Numbered from the stretch's first letter, positions 27,305 through 38,906 are shown. The stretch is DNA of 64,000 bases from Raineyella antarctica (GCF_900092135.1 NZ_FMYF01000006.1:186001-250000), one strand, 5' to 3'. Numbers and translations are program-made. The notes: generated by a model not told the origin, from the letters alone.

Positions 27305-27852
27305 CGAAGGTCCTCAGGGTCGAAGGTGTCGGGCGACGGTGAGGCTACCGCCCGGTAGAGCGCGGCAGTGTCGCGCGGATCGGGGTTACGCGGGTCCCGG
27401 CCGATAGGGGCCTGACCCTGCTCGTGGCGGGCGTCAGTGCTGCCGGCCCCGGCGGCCGCGACCCGGTCAAGGTCGGAACGGCCGAAGGCGCGCGGCAGCA
27501 GGTCGGCCATCGGGATCGGTCCGTCACTGCTGTCGACCAGCATGTCTTCAGCGGCATGTTCCCAGAGCAGCTGCCGGCAGCGACCGCACGGCATCAAGGG
27601 CCCACCGGTCGCGTCCACGCAGGCCAGGGCCACCAGGCGGCCGCCGCCTCCGGCGACCAAGGCGGACACGAGGCCGCACTCGGCGCACAGTCCGATCCCG
27701 TAGGACGCGTTCTCGACGTTGCAGCCGGCCACGATCCGGCCGTCGTCGACGAGCGCGGCGGCCCCGACGGGAAACGTCGAGTAGGGCGCGTACGCCCGGG
27801 CACAGGCGGCCTGGGCGGCCCGGTGGAGACCGGCCCAGTCGACGGCGGTCAT
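27301..27852 (-). CDS. cdd: Cytidine deaminase
   Basis: Zinc enzyme converting cytidine to uridine. ATG at 27852 gives 183 residues. The core (residues 1-130) has CNVENASYGIGLCAECGLVSAL (His replaced by Cys, so C-type zinc site with CAE) and PCGRCRQLLWE. The C-terminal 50 residues (ARHEQGQAPIGRDPRNPDPRD and on) are an unusual hydrophilic extension, as standard enzymes are about 130-140 residues. 4-bp ATGA overlaps link it with the M20 gene upstream and add downstream. Confidence 0.93.
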   Translation of the reverse strand: MTAVDWAGLHRAAQAACARAYAPYSTFPVGAAALVDDGRIVAGCNVENASYGIGLCAECGLVSALVAGGGGRLVALACVDATGGPLMPCGRCRQLLWEHAAEDMLVDSSDGPIPMADLLPRAFGRSDLDRVAAAGAGSTDARHEQGQAPIGRDPRNPDPRDTAALYRAVASPSPDTFDPEDLR

Positions 27853-29159
27853 CTCTTCCCGCCGGAGGGGGCGGCGGCATGGTCGGCGACGCCGCGTTCG
27901 GCGGGCGTACGCGGCGCGGGCAGCGGGTCGTGGTAGTGGATCGGCGTGGCCGCCAGGCGGCTGAGCACCCGGACACCGACCTGGATGCACTCCTCGTCGA
28001 CGTCGAACCCAGGCTGGTGGATGTCGGGCCAGTCCGCCTCGGCGACGCCGCGGGGACGGACGCCGAGCCGCGCCATGGCGCCCGGGACGGCCTGCAGGAT
28101 CCAGGCGAAGTCCTCACCACCGAGGGACTGGGCGGTGCGGGCGACGGAGTCGGCGCCGAGCTGGCGCTCGGCGGCGTCGACGAGGCGGGCCACGCCCCGC
28201 GGGTCGTTGACGGTCGGCGGGATGCCCGGGTCGATGTCGATGTCCAGTTCCGCCCCGAACGGCGCGACGATCGAACTGATCAGGTCCGGGAGCACGGCGA
28301 CCGCCTTCTTCCAGCCGGGCACGTCCAGCACCCTCAGGGTGCCGCCGACCTCGCCGGTGCGCGGGATCGCGTTCTCGACGCTGCCGGCCGCGATCCGGCC
28401 CCAGATGAGCGAGGCTCCGCTGCGCGGGTCGATCCGCCGCGACAGCAGGAACGGCGTCTGGGTGACGATCGAGCCCAGGGCTCCGATGATGTCGGCGGTC
28501 AGGTGCGGGCGCGAGGTGTGCCCGCCGGTCCCCCGAAGGTTGACGTTCACCTTCACCGCGGCGGAGGTGATCGCACCGCGTTTCACCGCGATCTGCCCGA
28601 CGGTCGTACGGGGGTCGCAGTGCAGGGCGTACGCCTCGCGGACCCCTTCCAGCGCACCGGCCCGGATCACGTCGGGGGCACCGCTGGGCGTCGACTCCTC
28701 GGCCGGCTGGAAGACCAGCCGGACCGCGGTCTTCAGCAGGCCCCTGTTCCGCAGGTCCACCAGCACGTGGCCGACGCCGAGCACCACGGTCGTGTGCACG
28801 TCGTGGCCGCAGGCGTGGGTGACGCCGGCGTACTTGGAGGCGTACGAGACGTCCTTGGCATCGGTCAGCGGCAGGGCGTCCATGTCGCCACGCAGCGCCA
28901 CCATCCCCCTGCTCGGGTCCCAGCCGTCGCCGATGATGTCACAGGTCAGTCCGGTGCCCACCGGCAGGACCTGGGGCTCCAGTCCCAGCGCGGCCAGCGA
29001 ATCAGCCACCCGCTGGGTCGTACGCCGCTCGGCGTGGCCCAGTTCGGGGTGCGAGTGCAGGTCCCGGCGGAAGGCGATCATCCGCTCGCTGAGCGCCGCG
29101 GAGGCCGCGGCGATGGCGGGACCGGGATCGCCCTCGTGCGTGGTGGGTGCGGCTGTCAT
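27849..29159 (-). CDS. M20-family amidohydrolase (AmiA/AbgB-like)
   Basis: 436-residue peptidase M20D-type metallohydrolase. Metal-ligand motifs: RRDLHSHPELG, ALRGDMDALPL, THACGHDVHTTVVLG, FQPAEES and, toward the C-terminus, GGEDFAW. A dimerisation domain (NVNLRGTGGHTSRPHL) lies between. Such enzymes cleave N-acyl amino acids, aminobenzoyl-glutamate or similar amides. It is the first gene of an operon with cdd and add, all joined by ATGA overlaps. From memory, mycobacteria also group amidohydrolases AmiA/AmiB near nucleoside salvage genes. Substrate unknown. Confidence 0.88.
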   Translation of the reverse strand: MTAAPTTHEGDPGPAIAAASAALSERMIAFRRDLHSHPELGHAERRTTQRVADSLAALGLEPQVLPVGTGLTCDIIGDGWDPSRGMVALRGDMDALPLTDAKDVSYASKYAGVTHACGHDVHTTVVLGVGHVLVDLRNRGLLKTAVRLVFQPAEESTPSGAPDVIRAGALEGVREAYALHCDPRTTVGQIAVKRGAITSAAVKVNVNLRGTGGHTSRPHLTADIIGALGSIVTQTPFLLSRRIDPRSGASLIWGRIAAGSVENAIPRTGEVGGTLRVLDVPGWKKAVAVLPDLISSIVAPFGAELDIDIDPGIPPTVNDPRGVARLVDAAERQLGADSVARTAQSLGGEDFAWILQAVPGAMARLGVRPRGVAEADWPDIHQPGFDVDEECIQVGVRVLSRLAATPIHYHDPLPAPRTPAERGVADHAAAPSGGKR

Positions 29160-29287
29160 TGGGCCAGCCTAGCCCCGTGGATACGTGGCGGGCAGGGCCA
29201 CTGGGCGGGTCGGGCGTACGAAAGCGGGCCGCCATCGCATGGATGACGACCCGCCTCGTGTGTCCGGTGGCCGCCGGACGGCCGGGA

Positions 29288-30880
<1,593 letters not shown>

Positions 30881-30975
30881 GCGGCTGAGCCTACCGTCGG
30901 GCGGTCCAGGTCGTGCGGCCGCTCCCCCCACTTCTCAACACCGTGCAACAGGGTCCTGACGGCCGGTGACCCAGG

Positions 30976-32235
30976 TCACCCGCTCTGCCGGACGAGGGCC
31001 TCCGCGGCGCTGATGATGGCGATGGTCTCCTCGCGCCACTGGGCCTCCTGGCTGCGGTGCGGGCCGGTCGCCAGGCTGATCGCCACCCCTGCCGCACGCA
31101 GCCGCAACTCGGTCGGGTCGACCCGGCGGTCGAACACCGGGGTCCAGGCCTCCAGCAGCCCCTGCAGGTGGGCCGCCTGGGCGGCGTCCATCCGCTGGAT
31201 CGTCGACAGGTGGGCCAGCAGGCAGCCGAGGTCGTCCGCCCTCCGGCCGGGGCCGATCGCGTCGATGTCGAGGATGCCGCACACCCGGCCGCCGGACACG
31301 TGCACCTGGCCCTCGTGGAAGTCCCCATGGGTGGCCTCCTCCCCCGCCGGGAGGCCGGCCAGCCCCTGGCTGACCTGGTCGGCCAGCCACAGCAGCCGCG
31401 GCTCGAGCTCCGGCAGGGCGCGGGCCACCACGCCGACGTAGTAGTGCACCGACTCGGTCCACGGCAGTCGCCGCGGCAGCCGGGCGACCACGGGCGGGAA
31501 CGCGTCCAGGACGGCGATCAGCTCCTCGGCGGAGCAGGGGAAGTCCTCCCGGAACAGCGCACTGGTGAGGGGACGACCAGGCAGCCCCTCGAGCACCACC
31601 ACCGAGTCCTCGGTCAGGGCGAGCACCTCCGGGGCCGGGATCCCCGCCCCGCGCAGCAGCCGGTGCTGGCCGACCGTCTGGATCGCCTCCTCGGCCGTCT
31701 GCACCTTCAGGTAGAAGCGGCGCATCTCCTCCCCCACGTGCACGTCGGCACGCAGCACCGCGCGCTGGCGAGGACGGTAGCCGACGACGTCGAGGCGGAT
31801 GTCGCCGGGCGAGACGTACGGCCGTTTCCCCGCCAGCGCACCGCCCTGCGGGATCCACAACCCGTGGTCGTTCACCAGTTCGGCGACGCCCTCGGCGTAC
31901 GCGGCGCTGGCCAGTCCGGGCAGCTCGGGGTCGGCCGGGTAGATCCAGACGGTCACCTCGTGGCCCTCGGCATCGTGGTACACCCGCTCGCTGGCCCGGT
32001 CGCCGGCGTCCGCGCCACCCACCCGGGCGGTCACCCCGACGATCTCGGTCGCCTCGCCCCAGTCCCAGGCGACGTGGGCGCGGTACGTGGCGGTGGTGCC
32101 CCGTCCGGGCTGGTGGTCGACGTGGTCCATCCGCCAGCGCAGCAGGGTGCCGCCGGCCTCGTGGACCGCGGCGACCAGCACGTCGCCCACGGCACGGGAA
32201 CTGAGCAGCAGCCCGCCGTCCTCGTCCATCGTCAT
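30976..32235 (-). CDS. APH-like phosphotransferase/kinase, unknown substrate
   Basis: 419 residues. The N-terminal ~150 are not recognised; the rest has the aminoglycoside phosphotransferase fold: RRFYLKVQTAEEAIQ (ATP lysine), VVVLEGLPGRPL (hinge), THGDFHEGQVHVSGG (catalytic HGDxxxxN with Gln replacing the metal-binding Asn) and GILDIDAIGPG (metal Asp, DxD). The ATG overlaps the stop of the CorC-like gene (ATGA), so the two are coupled. Not enough is visible to say resistance enzyme; many such kinases in soil actinobacteria have metabolic substrates. Confidence 0.7.
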   Translation of the reverse strand: MTMDEDGGLLLSSRAVGDVLVAAVHEAGGTLLRWRMDHVDHQPGRGTTATYRAHVAWDWGEATEIVGVTARVGGADAGDRASERVYHDAEGHEVTVWIYPADPELPGLASAAYAEGVAELVNDHGLWIPQGGALAGKRPYVSPGDIRLDVVGYRPRQRAVLRADVHVGEEMRRFYLKVQTAEEAIQTVGQHRLLRGAGIPAPEVLALTEDSVVVLEGLPGRPLTSALFREDFPCSAEELIAVLDAFPPVVARLPRRLPWTESVHYYVGVVARALPELEPRLLWLADQVSQGLAGLPAGEEATHGDFHEGQVHVSGGRVCGILDIDAIGPGRRADDLGCLLAHLSTIQRMDAAQAAHLQGLLEAWTPVFDRRVDPTELRLRAAGVAISLATGPHRSQEAQWREETIAIISAAEALVRQSG

Positions 32236-33641
32236 GGCGTCGATCCTTCCCCATCGGGCTGGGCGGGACCCTGGGTGGGCTGGGTCGCGACGGGCTCGTC
32301 GCCCGCGGCGACCCGGGCCGCGCCCGCACCCTTCGGCTTGGTGGGGGCGAGCAGGAAGCGGGCGGCGCGGCGGCCGTCCATCTCCAGCACGCTCAGGGTG
32401 ACCGGGCGGGTCTGGCTCGGGTCCTCGACGGGGTGGAGCACCGCGTCGTAGCTGTCTCCGACCTCGGGGATCGCCCCGATGCAGGACATGAACCAGCCGG
32501 CGAGGGTGTCGTACGGCCCCTCCGGCAGGCTCAGGCCCGTCTCGTCCTCGAAGTCCTCCAGTGAGGTGAGTCCGTCGATCTCCCTGGTGTCGGGCGAGAT
32601 CGGCCCCTCCTTCTCGACGATGTCGTACTCGTCGGTGATGTCGCCGATGAGTTCCTCGACCAGGTCCTCCATCGTGACGATGCCCGCGGTTCCGCCGTAC
32701 TCGTCCCGGACGATGGCCATGTGGCTGGACACCCGGCGCATCTCGGCCAGGGCATAGAGGACGTTGACGGTCTGCGGGAAGTTGGCGATCGGACGGACCA
32801 ACTCCTCCACCGGGGTGGCGCGCTGCGACCAGCCGGGGTCGAACAGGTCCCGTACGTGGACGAAGCCCAGCACGTCGTCGGCGGAGGCGCCGGTGACCGG
32901 GTAGCGCGAGTGCGGGGCACCGCTGAGCTCCCGGACCGCCTTGTAGGTCGGGGTGTCGCCGGGCAGGAAGTCGACCTCCGTGCGGGGCACCATCACCTCG
33001 CGCAGGGACCGGTCGCCGGCGTCGAAGACGTCGTCGAGGATCCGGCGCTCCTCGGCGCCCAAGGTCGAGGAGTCCGAGACCATCGAGCGGATCTCCTCGT
33101 CGGTGACCTCCTCGCGGGAGGCGTCCGGGCGTCCGCCCAACAGCCGCATGACGGCGTTGGTGGAGACCTCGAGCAGCCAGATCACCGGCGTCAGGGCCCG
33201 GGCGATGCCGTCGACCGTGGGGCCCAGCGCCATCGCGAAGGTCTCCGCGCGCTGCATGGCGAGCCGCTTGGCGGTGAGCTCGCCCAGCACGATCGAGAGG
33301 TAGGAGATCAGGATGGTGATCACGACCAGGGCCGCGGTGTCCGCCATCCCGTCGGGCAGGCCCAGCCGCATCAGGAGCGGGGAGAGTCGCCCGGCGATCG
33401 TGGCACCACCGAAGGCGGAGGACAGGAAGCCGAACAGGGTGACGCCGATCTGCACCGCCGACAGGAACCGCTGCGGATCGGCTGCCAGCTGGCCGACCCG
33501 CTGGCCACGGCGTCCCCTGGTGCGCAGCCGCTTGATCTGGCTGTCCCGCAGCGAGATCAGTGCCATCTCCGCAGCGGCGAAGAACCCGCCGCAGATGGTG
33601 AAGAAGAGGACCAGCAGTATCTCGCGGGCGAGTGGGCTCAC
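32232..33641 (-). CDS. HlyC/CorC-type transporter (CNNM + CBS domains)
   Basis: 469-residue membrane protein: CNNM domain of four hydrophobic segments (residues about 5-190, with [11 protein letters not shown]), two CBS domains (around [36 protein letters not shown] and [24 protein letters not shown]), and a CorC_HlyC C-terminal domain. Family members are linked to Mg2+/Co2+ efflux or membrane integrity. A Pro/Gly/Ala-rich tail ends it. Overlaps the phosphotransferase start by 4 bp. Confidence 0.9.
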   Translation of the reverse strand: MSPLAREILLVLFFTICGGFFAAAEMALISLRDSQIKRLRTRGRRGQRVGQLAADPQRFLSAVQIGVTLFGFLSSAFGGATIAGRLSPLLMRLGLPDGMADTAALVVITILISYLSIVLGELTAKRLAMQRAETFAMALGPTVDGIARALTPVIWLLEVSTNAVMRLLGGRPDASREEVTDEEIRSMVSDSSTLGAEERRILDDVFDAGDRSLREVMVPRTEVDFLPGDTPTYKAVRELSGAPHSRYPVTGASADDVLGFVHVRDLFDPGWSQRATPVEELVRPIANFPQTVNVLYALAEMRRVSSHMAIVRDEYGGTAGIVTMEDLVEELIGDITDEYDIVEKEGPISPDTREIDGLTSLEDFEDETGLSLPEGPYDTLAGWFMSCIGAIPEVGDSYDAVLHPVEDPSQTRPVTLSVLEMDGRRAARFLLAPTKPKGAGAARVAAGDEPVATQPTQGPAQPDGEGSTP

Positions 33642-33774
33642 AGGAGACTGCCCCTGTCGTGAACGGCATGCACGCGCCCATCATAGGGATCAGGCCCCTC
33701 CGACGCGGTGGACGTTCTGCCTGCCGCTGCCGGACGCACCGCCGATCTGGCGGGGATTCTGTTTGAATCAGGGC

Positions 33775-34656
33775 GTGACGACTCTCCCGCGGTTCGGCCG
33801 CCGCACCATCGGACGCCGCGCGTTCGACTTCGACCGCCAGGCCGCGGTGATGGCCGTGGTCAACCGCACCCCGGACTCCTTCTGGGACCGCGGCCGTACG
33901 TACGAGCTGGACGCGGCCGTCTCCGCGGCGCTGTCGGCGGCGGACGCGGGGGCCGACTGGGTGGACATCGGCGGCATGCCGTTCAGCCCGGACACCCCCG
34001 AGGTCAGCGAGGCGGAGGAGGTCGACCGGGTGGTCCCGGTCGTCGAGCGGGTGGCCGCCGCCAGCGACGTGGTCATCTCCGTCGACACCACCCGGGTCGG
34101 CGTCGCCGAGCGGGCCCTGTCCGCGGGCGCCTCGGTGATCAACGACACCTCCGGGCTCGCCGATCCCGGCCTGGCCGAACTCGCCGCCGACACGGGTGCG
34201 ACGCTGATCATCACGCACAGCCTCGCCGCGCCCCACGTGCACCATCCCCGACCTCGCTACGACGACGTCGTCACCGAAGTGGTCGCGTTCCTGGCCGATC
34301 GGCTCGAACGGGCCCGTGACCTCGGCGTACGCGACGAGCAGGTCATCCTGGACCCGGGCCACGACCTGAACAAGAACACCCGGCACACCCTGGAGCTGAC
34401 CCGGCGGTTCGGCGAGGTGGTTGCCCTGGGCCTGCCGACGCTCGCCGCGGTGTCCAACAAGGACTTCATCGGCGAGGCCCTGGGCCACGACCGTGAGGAG
34501 CGCACGTTCGGTTCGGTGGTGGCCGCGACCTGGTGCATCCAGCAGGGGGCCCGGGTGATCCGGATGCACGATGCGCGGGCCGCGGTCGACACCGTACGGA
34601 TGTGTGCCGCGATCGCCGGGACGCGCGAGCCGGCGTACGAGCGCCACAACCTCTGA
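33775..34656 (+). CDS. Dihydropteroate synthase-like protein, FolP2 type
   Basis: 293 residues from GTG 33775. The DHPS TIM barrel is recognisable: VMAVVNRTPDSFWDRGRTY, ADWVDIGGMPFSPDT, VISVDTTRVGVAERAL, VINDTSGLADPGL, DPGHDLNKNTRHTLEL and IRMHDARAAVDTVRM. The pattern MAxVNRTPDSFxDRG, rather than MGIVNVTPDSFSDGG, is that of mycobacterial FolP2 (Rv1207), reported to lack DHPS activity. A dedicated folP1 with folB/folK is not in this window. True DHPS activity is therefore uncertain. Confidence 0.82.
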   Translation: MTTLPRFGRRTIGRRAFDFDRQAAVMAVVNRTPDSFWDRGRTYELDAAVSAALSAADAGADWVDIGGMPFSPDTPEVSEAEEVDRVVPVVERVAAASDVVISVDTTRVGVAERALSAGASVINDTSGLADPGLAELAADTGATLIITHSLAAPHVHHPRPRYDDVVTEVVAFLADRLERARDLGVRDEQVILDPGHDLNKNTRHTLELTRRFGEVVALGLPTLAAVSNKDFIGEALGHDREERTFGSVVAATWCIQQGARVIRMHDARAAVDTVRMCAAIAGTREPAYERHNL

Positions 34657-34746
34657 CGGCCGGGCCCGGGAGAAGCGCAGGGACCGCAGCCGACAGCGCG
34701 GACCGCTGCCGGTGACAGCAGCCCACGGCGACGGCGCGGACGACGA

Positions 34747-34782
34747 GGGCGGGTGACCGGGATCGCTCCCGGCCACCCGCCC
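34747..34782. terminator. Terminator between folP2-like gene and the secreted phosphatase
   Basis: 16-bp stem GGGCGGGTGACCGGGA (34747-34762) with 34767-34782, one A-C mismatch, loop TCGC. A second imperfect hairpin, CCCGGGCC...GGGCCCGGG, follows at 34798-34822. Confidence 0.75.
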
Positions 34783-34829
34783 CAGGTGGCGATCACTCCC
34801 GGGCCGCCGTGGCGGGCCCGGGGCGTGGG

Positions 34830-36551
34830 TCAGCTGCGACCCGGGCGGGTCGGCTGCAGCCCCTTCGCCCGACCCTGGCCGTTGGCCGGGGTCAGCGAGG
34901 CGATGGTGCCGTTCTGCTCGTCGAGCAGGACCTTCGGGGCCAGCGCATGCCCGAAGTTGAACATGCCGTCGATGGCGTTGGCCTTCGCGTCGAAGGAGCT
35001 GTCGCCGATCCGGCCGGTCTGCCAGTTGTCCTCGACGAAGCGCAGGATCGAGGTCTGGTCGGTCAGGGTGTGGTCGACGTAGTTCGTCTTCGCGTACGGG
35101 GAGACGACCAGCAGCGGCTGGCGCGGCCCGTACCCGCAGCGGTCCTGGTAGCCACCCATCACCGCGACGCCGTTGGCCGCGGCGTCCTTGCACCAGGCCG
35201 CGTCGTCGGCCGAGGTGGAGGCGTTGACGACCGGGGCCTTGGCGTGGTCGTACCAGCCGTCCGAGTCGTCGTACGCGATGACGACGGCGGTGTCCTTCCA
35301 GTTCTTCGACTGCTGGATCTCGTTGACCGTCTTCGCGATGAAGGTCTGCTCGTCCAGCGGATCGGAGTAGCCGGCGTGGCCGTCCTGGTACATCCCCGCC
35401 TTGAGGAAGCTCACGGCCGGCATGTCGTCGGTGTTGACCACGGCGTTGAAGTCGGTCAGGTCGTACTGGTGGTTGGCCTGGCCGTTGTGGCCGATCTCCG
35501 CCGGGCTGGCCGGGGGGAGGTGGTGCGGGTTGGACGTCGACCGGTAGTACTGGAACGGCTCGTGGTGCGGCGAGTAGTCGGTCACCGTGTTGCCGGCGAC
35601 GTTGGTGTGCGAGTCCAGGCAGGCGGCCGGTGAGCTGGAGGTGGCGGGGCTGGTGGGCCGGAAGCCGCCCTGGAACCAGCCCCAGCTCACGCCCTTGTCG
35701 TTCAGCAGGTCGCCGATGTTCTTGCCGTCCATCGACGCCAGGGTGTGCCCGGTGGCGTGCGAGTTGTTCGAGCAGTCGTCGTAGACCGGGTCGGGGTCCC
35801 CGGTCACGGTGCCGACACCGTTGGCGTTCGGGACGCGCACGGTGTAGTCGCTGGCGGTCGGCTTGACCTCGGTGGCGCCGTCGGTGGACCACTCGTGCAC
35901 CCCGTGGGTCTGGCCGGAGACGAGGTTCAGTGCACCGGGCGTGGAGGGGCCGAAGGTGGTGCTGTACGAGTTGTCGCTCATCGCGTACTGCTGGGCGTAG
36001 TTCCACAGCCCGGTGACGGCGTTGCCGTCGTAGTAGCCCATCACGAGGCCATTGCGGCCGTACGCGTGGGGGGTGGAGCTGCAGTTGTCGCGCGTGGTGT
36101 TCTCGACGAACTTGTCCATCGCGCCGCCGTTGTAAGCCTTCTGCTCGGCCAGGTAGTTGTGGTCCTGGTCGCAGGTGACTGCCTGGGACGGGGACAGCCG
36201 GAAGGGCTGGACGGAGTTCGGGTTGTTCGGCGCCAGCATGCCGGCGGACTGGAGCGTGTCGATGTGCTTCGAGGTGCCGGGACGGGCCTGGAAGGAGGGT
36301 GCCGCCGTGCCGGAGCCCTGCAGGGTCTCACCCGCGGTGTTGGCGGCGTTCGGGTAGGTGGCGAAGTAGTGGTCGAAGGAGACGTTCTCCTGGAAGATCA
36401 CCACCACGTGCTTGATCGGGGTGGTGGTGGCGCCGCCCCCTGCGGTTGCCGGGGAACCGGTGGTGGCAAAGGCCTGGGCACCGCCGAACGCGGTGGCCGC
36501 CAGGCAGATCGCCCCCGCACCGGCCAGCATGCGCTGCCGTCGAGTGGACAT
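34830..36551 (-). CDS. Secreted phosphatase/phospholipase C (phosphoesterase family)
   Basis: 573 residues with an N-terminal signal peptide (about 1-29; RRQR basic part, then AGAGAICLAATAFGGA and an AFA-type cleavage site). The phosphoesterase fold starts with HVVVIFQENVSFDHYF, where the conserved ENxSFDxYF motif holds the metal/catalytic residues, and later has AVVIAYDDSDGWYDHA and PQPLLVVSPYAKTNYVDH. It belongs to the AcpA acid phosphatase/phospholipase C group and acts outside the membrane on phosphate esters. ATG at 36551 with GAGGAG upstream. A C-terminal basic tail RAKGLQPTRPGRS is present. Its regulation by phosphate is not proven. Confidence 0.87.
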   Translation of the reverse strand: MSTRRQRMLAGAGAICLAATAFGGAQAFATTGSPATAGGGATTTPIKHVVVIFQENVSFDHYFATYPNAANTAGETLQGSGTAAPSFQARPGTSKHIDTLQSAGMLAPNNPNSVQPFRLSPSQAVTCDQDHNYLAEQKAYNGGAMDKFVENTTRDNCSSTPHAYGRNGLVMGYYDGNAVTGLWNYAQQYAMSDNSYSTTFGPSTPGALNLVSGQTHGVHEWSTDGATEVKPTASDYTVRVPNANGVGTVTGDPDPVYDDCSNNSHATGHTLASMDGKNIGDLLNDKGVSWGWFQGGFRPTSPATSSSPAACLDSHTNVAGNTVTDYSPHHEPFQYYRSTSNPHHLPPASPAEIGHNGQANHQYDLTDFNAVVNTDDMPAVSFLKAGMYQDGHAGYSDPLDEQTFIAKTVNEIQQSKNWKDTAVVIAYDDSDGWYDHAKAPVVNASTSADDAAWCKDAAANGVAVMGGYQDRCGYGPRQPLLVVSPYAKTNYVDHTLTDQTSILRFVEDNWQTGRIGDSSFDAKANAIDGMFNFGHALAPKVLLDEQNGTIASLTPANGQGRAKGLQPTRPGRS

Positions 36552-36836
36552 GGGTTGCTCCTCGTGTCACGCGGCCGGAATGTCCGGCCGGGCGCGAAGT
36601 TACGCTCCGCGCCCTCCCCGGCGGCAGTCCCCGGAGGGATGATTGGGCAGGAGTTCATGCCTCGTTCCCCGAACGTTGCCGCAACCCACAGGGTCCGGAG
36701 AATCTCTCAGTCCATCCTCTGGCAATCTTCACCTACGTTTCAGGGTCGACGATTTCTTCGTACGCCCCGACGGGTCGTACGGATCCCCTCGTCCCCGACC
36801 GCGCCTGCACCCGGACCGGTCGGCTAGCCTGTCCGG

Positions 36837-37718
36837 GTGACCGATCGGATGCATGTGCCAGCCCTCGACGAGATCGCCGACCAGTGGGTGATCACCCTGA
36901 GCTGCAAGGATCGCCCCGGCATCGTGTACAAGATCAGCGGCGCCGTCGTGGCCGCCGAGGGCAACATCACCGAGTTGCAGCAGTTCTCCAGCCTGGACAC
37001 CGGCAACTTCTTCCTCCGACTCCAGTTCGCCACGGCGCTGCCGCAGGACGCCATCCTGAGCCAGATCGCGCCGGTCGCCCGCGAGCTCGACGCCACCTGG
37101 CAGATCGACGTGGTGGGGCGCCCGGTCCAGACCCTGGTGCTCGCCTCCAAGGCCGGGCACTGCCTGCAGGACCTGCTCTACCGCCGCCACAGTGGGCACC
37201 TGGCGATCCAGGTACCGCTGGTGCTGTCGAACCACGAGAACCTGCGCGAGCTGTCCGAGTTCTACGGCGTGCCGTTCGAGTCGCACTACGTGGTCGCCGA
37301 GAACAAGACCGACTTCGAGCACCGGGTGATGCAGGTCGTCGAGGAGCAGGGCATCGAACTGGTCGTCCTCGCCCGCTACATGCAGATCCTCTCCCCCGAG
37401 CTGTGCGACTTCCTCAAGGGCCGGGCGATCAACATCCACCACTCCTTCCTGCCGGGCTTCAAGGGCGCCAATCCCTACCGCCAGGCGCATGCCCGTGGCG
37501 TGAAACTGATCGGCGCGACCGCCCACTTCGTGACGGCCGACCTCGACGAGGGCCCGATCATCGAGCAGAACGTGGTCCGGGTGAACCACTCCGCCTCCCC
37601 CCACCAGCTGATGGCGATCGGCCAGGACGAGGAGTCGCGAACCCTCTCGGAGGCCGTCCGGCTGTTCTCCGAGCATCGCGTCCTGCTCGACGGGGTCCGT
37701 ACGATCGTCTTCCAGTAG
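36837..37718 (+). CDS. purU: Formyltetrahydrofolate deformylase
   Basis: Hydrolyses 10-formyl-THF to THF and formate, balancing one-carbon pools. 293 residues from GTG 36837. N-terminal ACT domain (WVITLSCKDRPGIVYKISG), then a formyltransferase-like catalytic domain with LVLSNHENLRELSEFYGVPF, LARYMQILS, INIHHSFLPGFKGANPY and GATAHFV (catalytic Asn-His-Asp set). Ends 140 bp before mdh. Confidence 0.95.
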   Translation: MTDRMHVPALDEIADQWVITLSCKDRPGIVYKISGAVVAAEGNITELQQFSSLDTGNFFLRLQFATALPQDAILSQIAPVARELDATWQIDVVGRPVQTLVLASKAGHCLQDLLYRRHSGHLAIQVPLVLSNHENLRELSEFYGVPFESHYVVAENKTDFEHRVMQVVEEQGIELVVLARYMQILSPELCDFLKGRAINIHHSFLPGFKGANPYRQAHARGVKLIGATAHFVTADLDEGPIIEQNVVRVNHSASPHQLMAIGQDEESRTLSEAVRLFSEHRVLLDGVRTIVFQ

Positions 37719-37857
37719 CGCCTCGGGGTCGCAGCCGCACCCTGTTGCAGGCCTGCCGGGTGAGGGGCCCCTGGGTCGTCGGGCCCGGTCCCCCCAGTGC
37801 TAGCGTCGGTCGTGCGGACCACCCGGATCCGCACGAACTCCGACGAGGGAGAAGACA

Positions 37858-38847
37858 GTGTCCCAAGCCCCAGTGAAGGTGGCCGTCACCGGCGGTGCCG
37901 GTCACATTGCCTACAGCTTGCTCTTCCGCATCATCCAGGGCCAGCTTGTCGGCCCGGACACCCCGGTCGAGCTGCGCCTGCTGGAGATCGCCCCCGCGAT
38001 GAAGGCGCTCGAGGGCGTGGCGATGGAGATCGACGACTGTGCCTCCCCGCTGGTGAGCAACATCGTGATGAGCGACGACCCGAACGTCGCCTTCGACGGA
38101 GCGAACATCTGCCTCCTCGTCGGCGCCCGTCCCCGCGGCAAGGGAATGAACCGCTCCGACCTGCTCGCCGCCAACGGCGCTATCTTCGCCCCCCAGGGGC
38201 AGGCGATCAACGACCACGCCGCCGATGACGTCCGCATCCTGGTGACCGGCAACCCGGCCAACACCAACACGCTGATCGCCCGCACCCACGCCCCGGACGT
38301 CCCGGCCACCCGCTTCACCTCGCTGATGCGCCTGGACCACAACCGGGCCCTGTCGCAGCTGGCGAAGAAGACCGGTGCGGCCGTCACCGACATCCGCAAG
38401 CTCGCGGTCTGGGGCAACCACTCGGACACCCAGTACCCCGACATCACCCACGCGACGATCGCCGGCCGTCCCGCCGTCGAGGTCGTCAACGACACGAACT
38501 GGATGGAGAACGAGTTCATCCCGACCGTCGCCAAGCGTGGCGGGGCGATCATCGACGCCCGCGGCGCCTCCTCCGCCACCTCGGCGGCGAACGCAACGGC
38601 CGACCACATGCACGACCTGCTGGTCGGCTCCCCCGCCGGCGACTGGGTCACCATGGGCGTGACGTCCGACGGTTCGTACGGCATCCCCGAGGGCCTGATC
38701 TGCGGTATGCCGTGCACCACGAGCAACGGCGAGTACGAGATCGTCCAGGGCCTGGAGTTCAGCGCCTTCGGCAAGGCCAAGCTGGCCGCGACGATCGCGG
38801 AGCTCGAGAACGAGCGCCAGGCGGTCCACGAGCTCGGGCTGGTCTGA
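37858..38847 (+). CDS. mdh: Malate dehydrogenase
   Basis: NAD-dependent malate/oxaloacetate interconversion. 329 residues from GTG 37858, with GAGGGAG upstream. [19 protein letters not shown] (nucleotide binding), [31 protein letters not shown] and [14 protein letters not shown] (catalytic His) are all present. It belongs to the cytosolic-like MDH type 2 group common in actinobacteria. In the Wood-Werkman route it runs toward malate. Terminated by the hairpin at 38864-38906. Confidence 0.97.
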   Translation: MSQAPVKVAVTGGAGHIAYSLLFRIIQGQLVGPDTPVELRLLEIAPAMKALEGVAMEIDDCASPLVSNIVMSDDPNVAFDGANICLLVGARPRGKGMNRSDLLAANGAIFAPQGQAINDHAADDVRILVTGNPANTNTLIARTHAPDVPATRFTSLMRLDHNRALSQLAKKTGAAVTDIRKLAVWGNHSDTQYPDITHATIAGRPAVEVVNDTNWMENEFIPTVAKRGGAIIDARGASSATSAANATADHMHDLLVGSPAGDWVTMGVTSDGSYGIPEGLICGMPCTTSNGEYEIVQGLEFSAFGKAKLAATIAELENERQAVHELGLV

Positions 38848-38863
38848 CCCCCGATCCGGCACA

Positions 38864-38906
38864 CGAGGGGGCGGGTACCGATCGATGATCCGTACCCGCC
38901 CCCTCG
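38864..38906. terminator. Terminator between mdh and DUF3017 gene
   Basis: Perfect 15-bp stem CGAGGGGGCGGGTAC (38864-38878) with 38892-38906, 13-base loop. Shared by the convergent mdh and folD-DUF3017 units. Confidence 0.85.

Noticed and set aside
30976-32235. Aminoglycoside resistance gene
   Set aside because: Only the generic APH fold is visible, the metal-binding Asn is replaced and the N-terminus is unlike known resistance enzymes.
30976-36006. Very long (1676-codon) minus-strand open frame
   Set aside because: It crosses real genes in other frames; only its 3' part (30976-32235) has family motifs, so the rest is a shadow frame of high-GC DNA.
36727-36748. Two 11-bp direct repeats (CTTCACCTACG, TTTCAGGGTCG) as a PHO box for the phosphatase gene
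   Set aside because: The second repeat fits poorly, they lie about 180 bp from the gene and no promoter is next to them.
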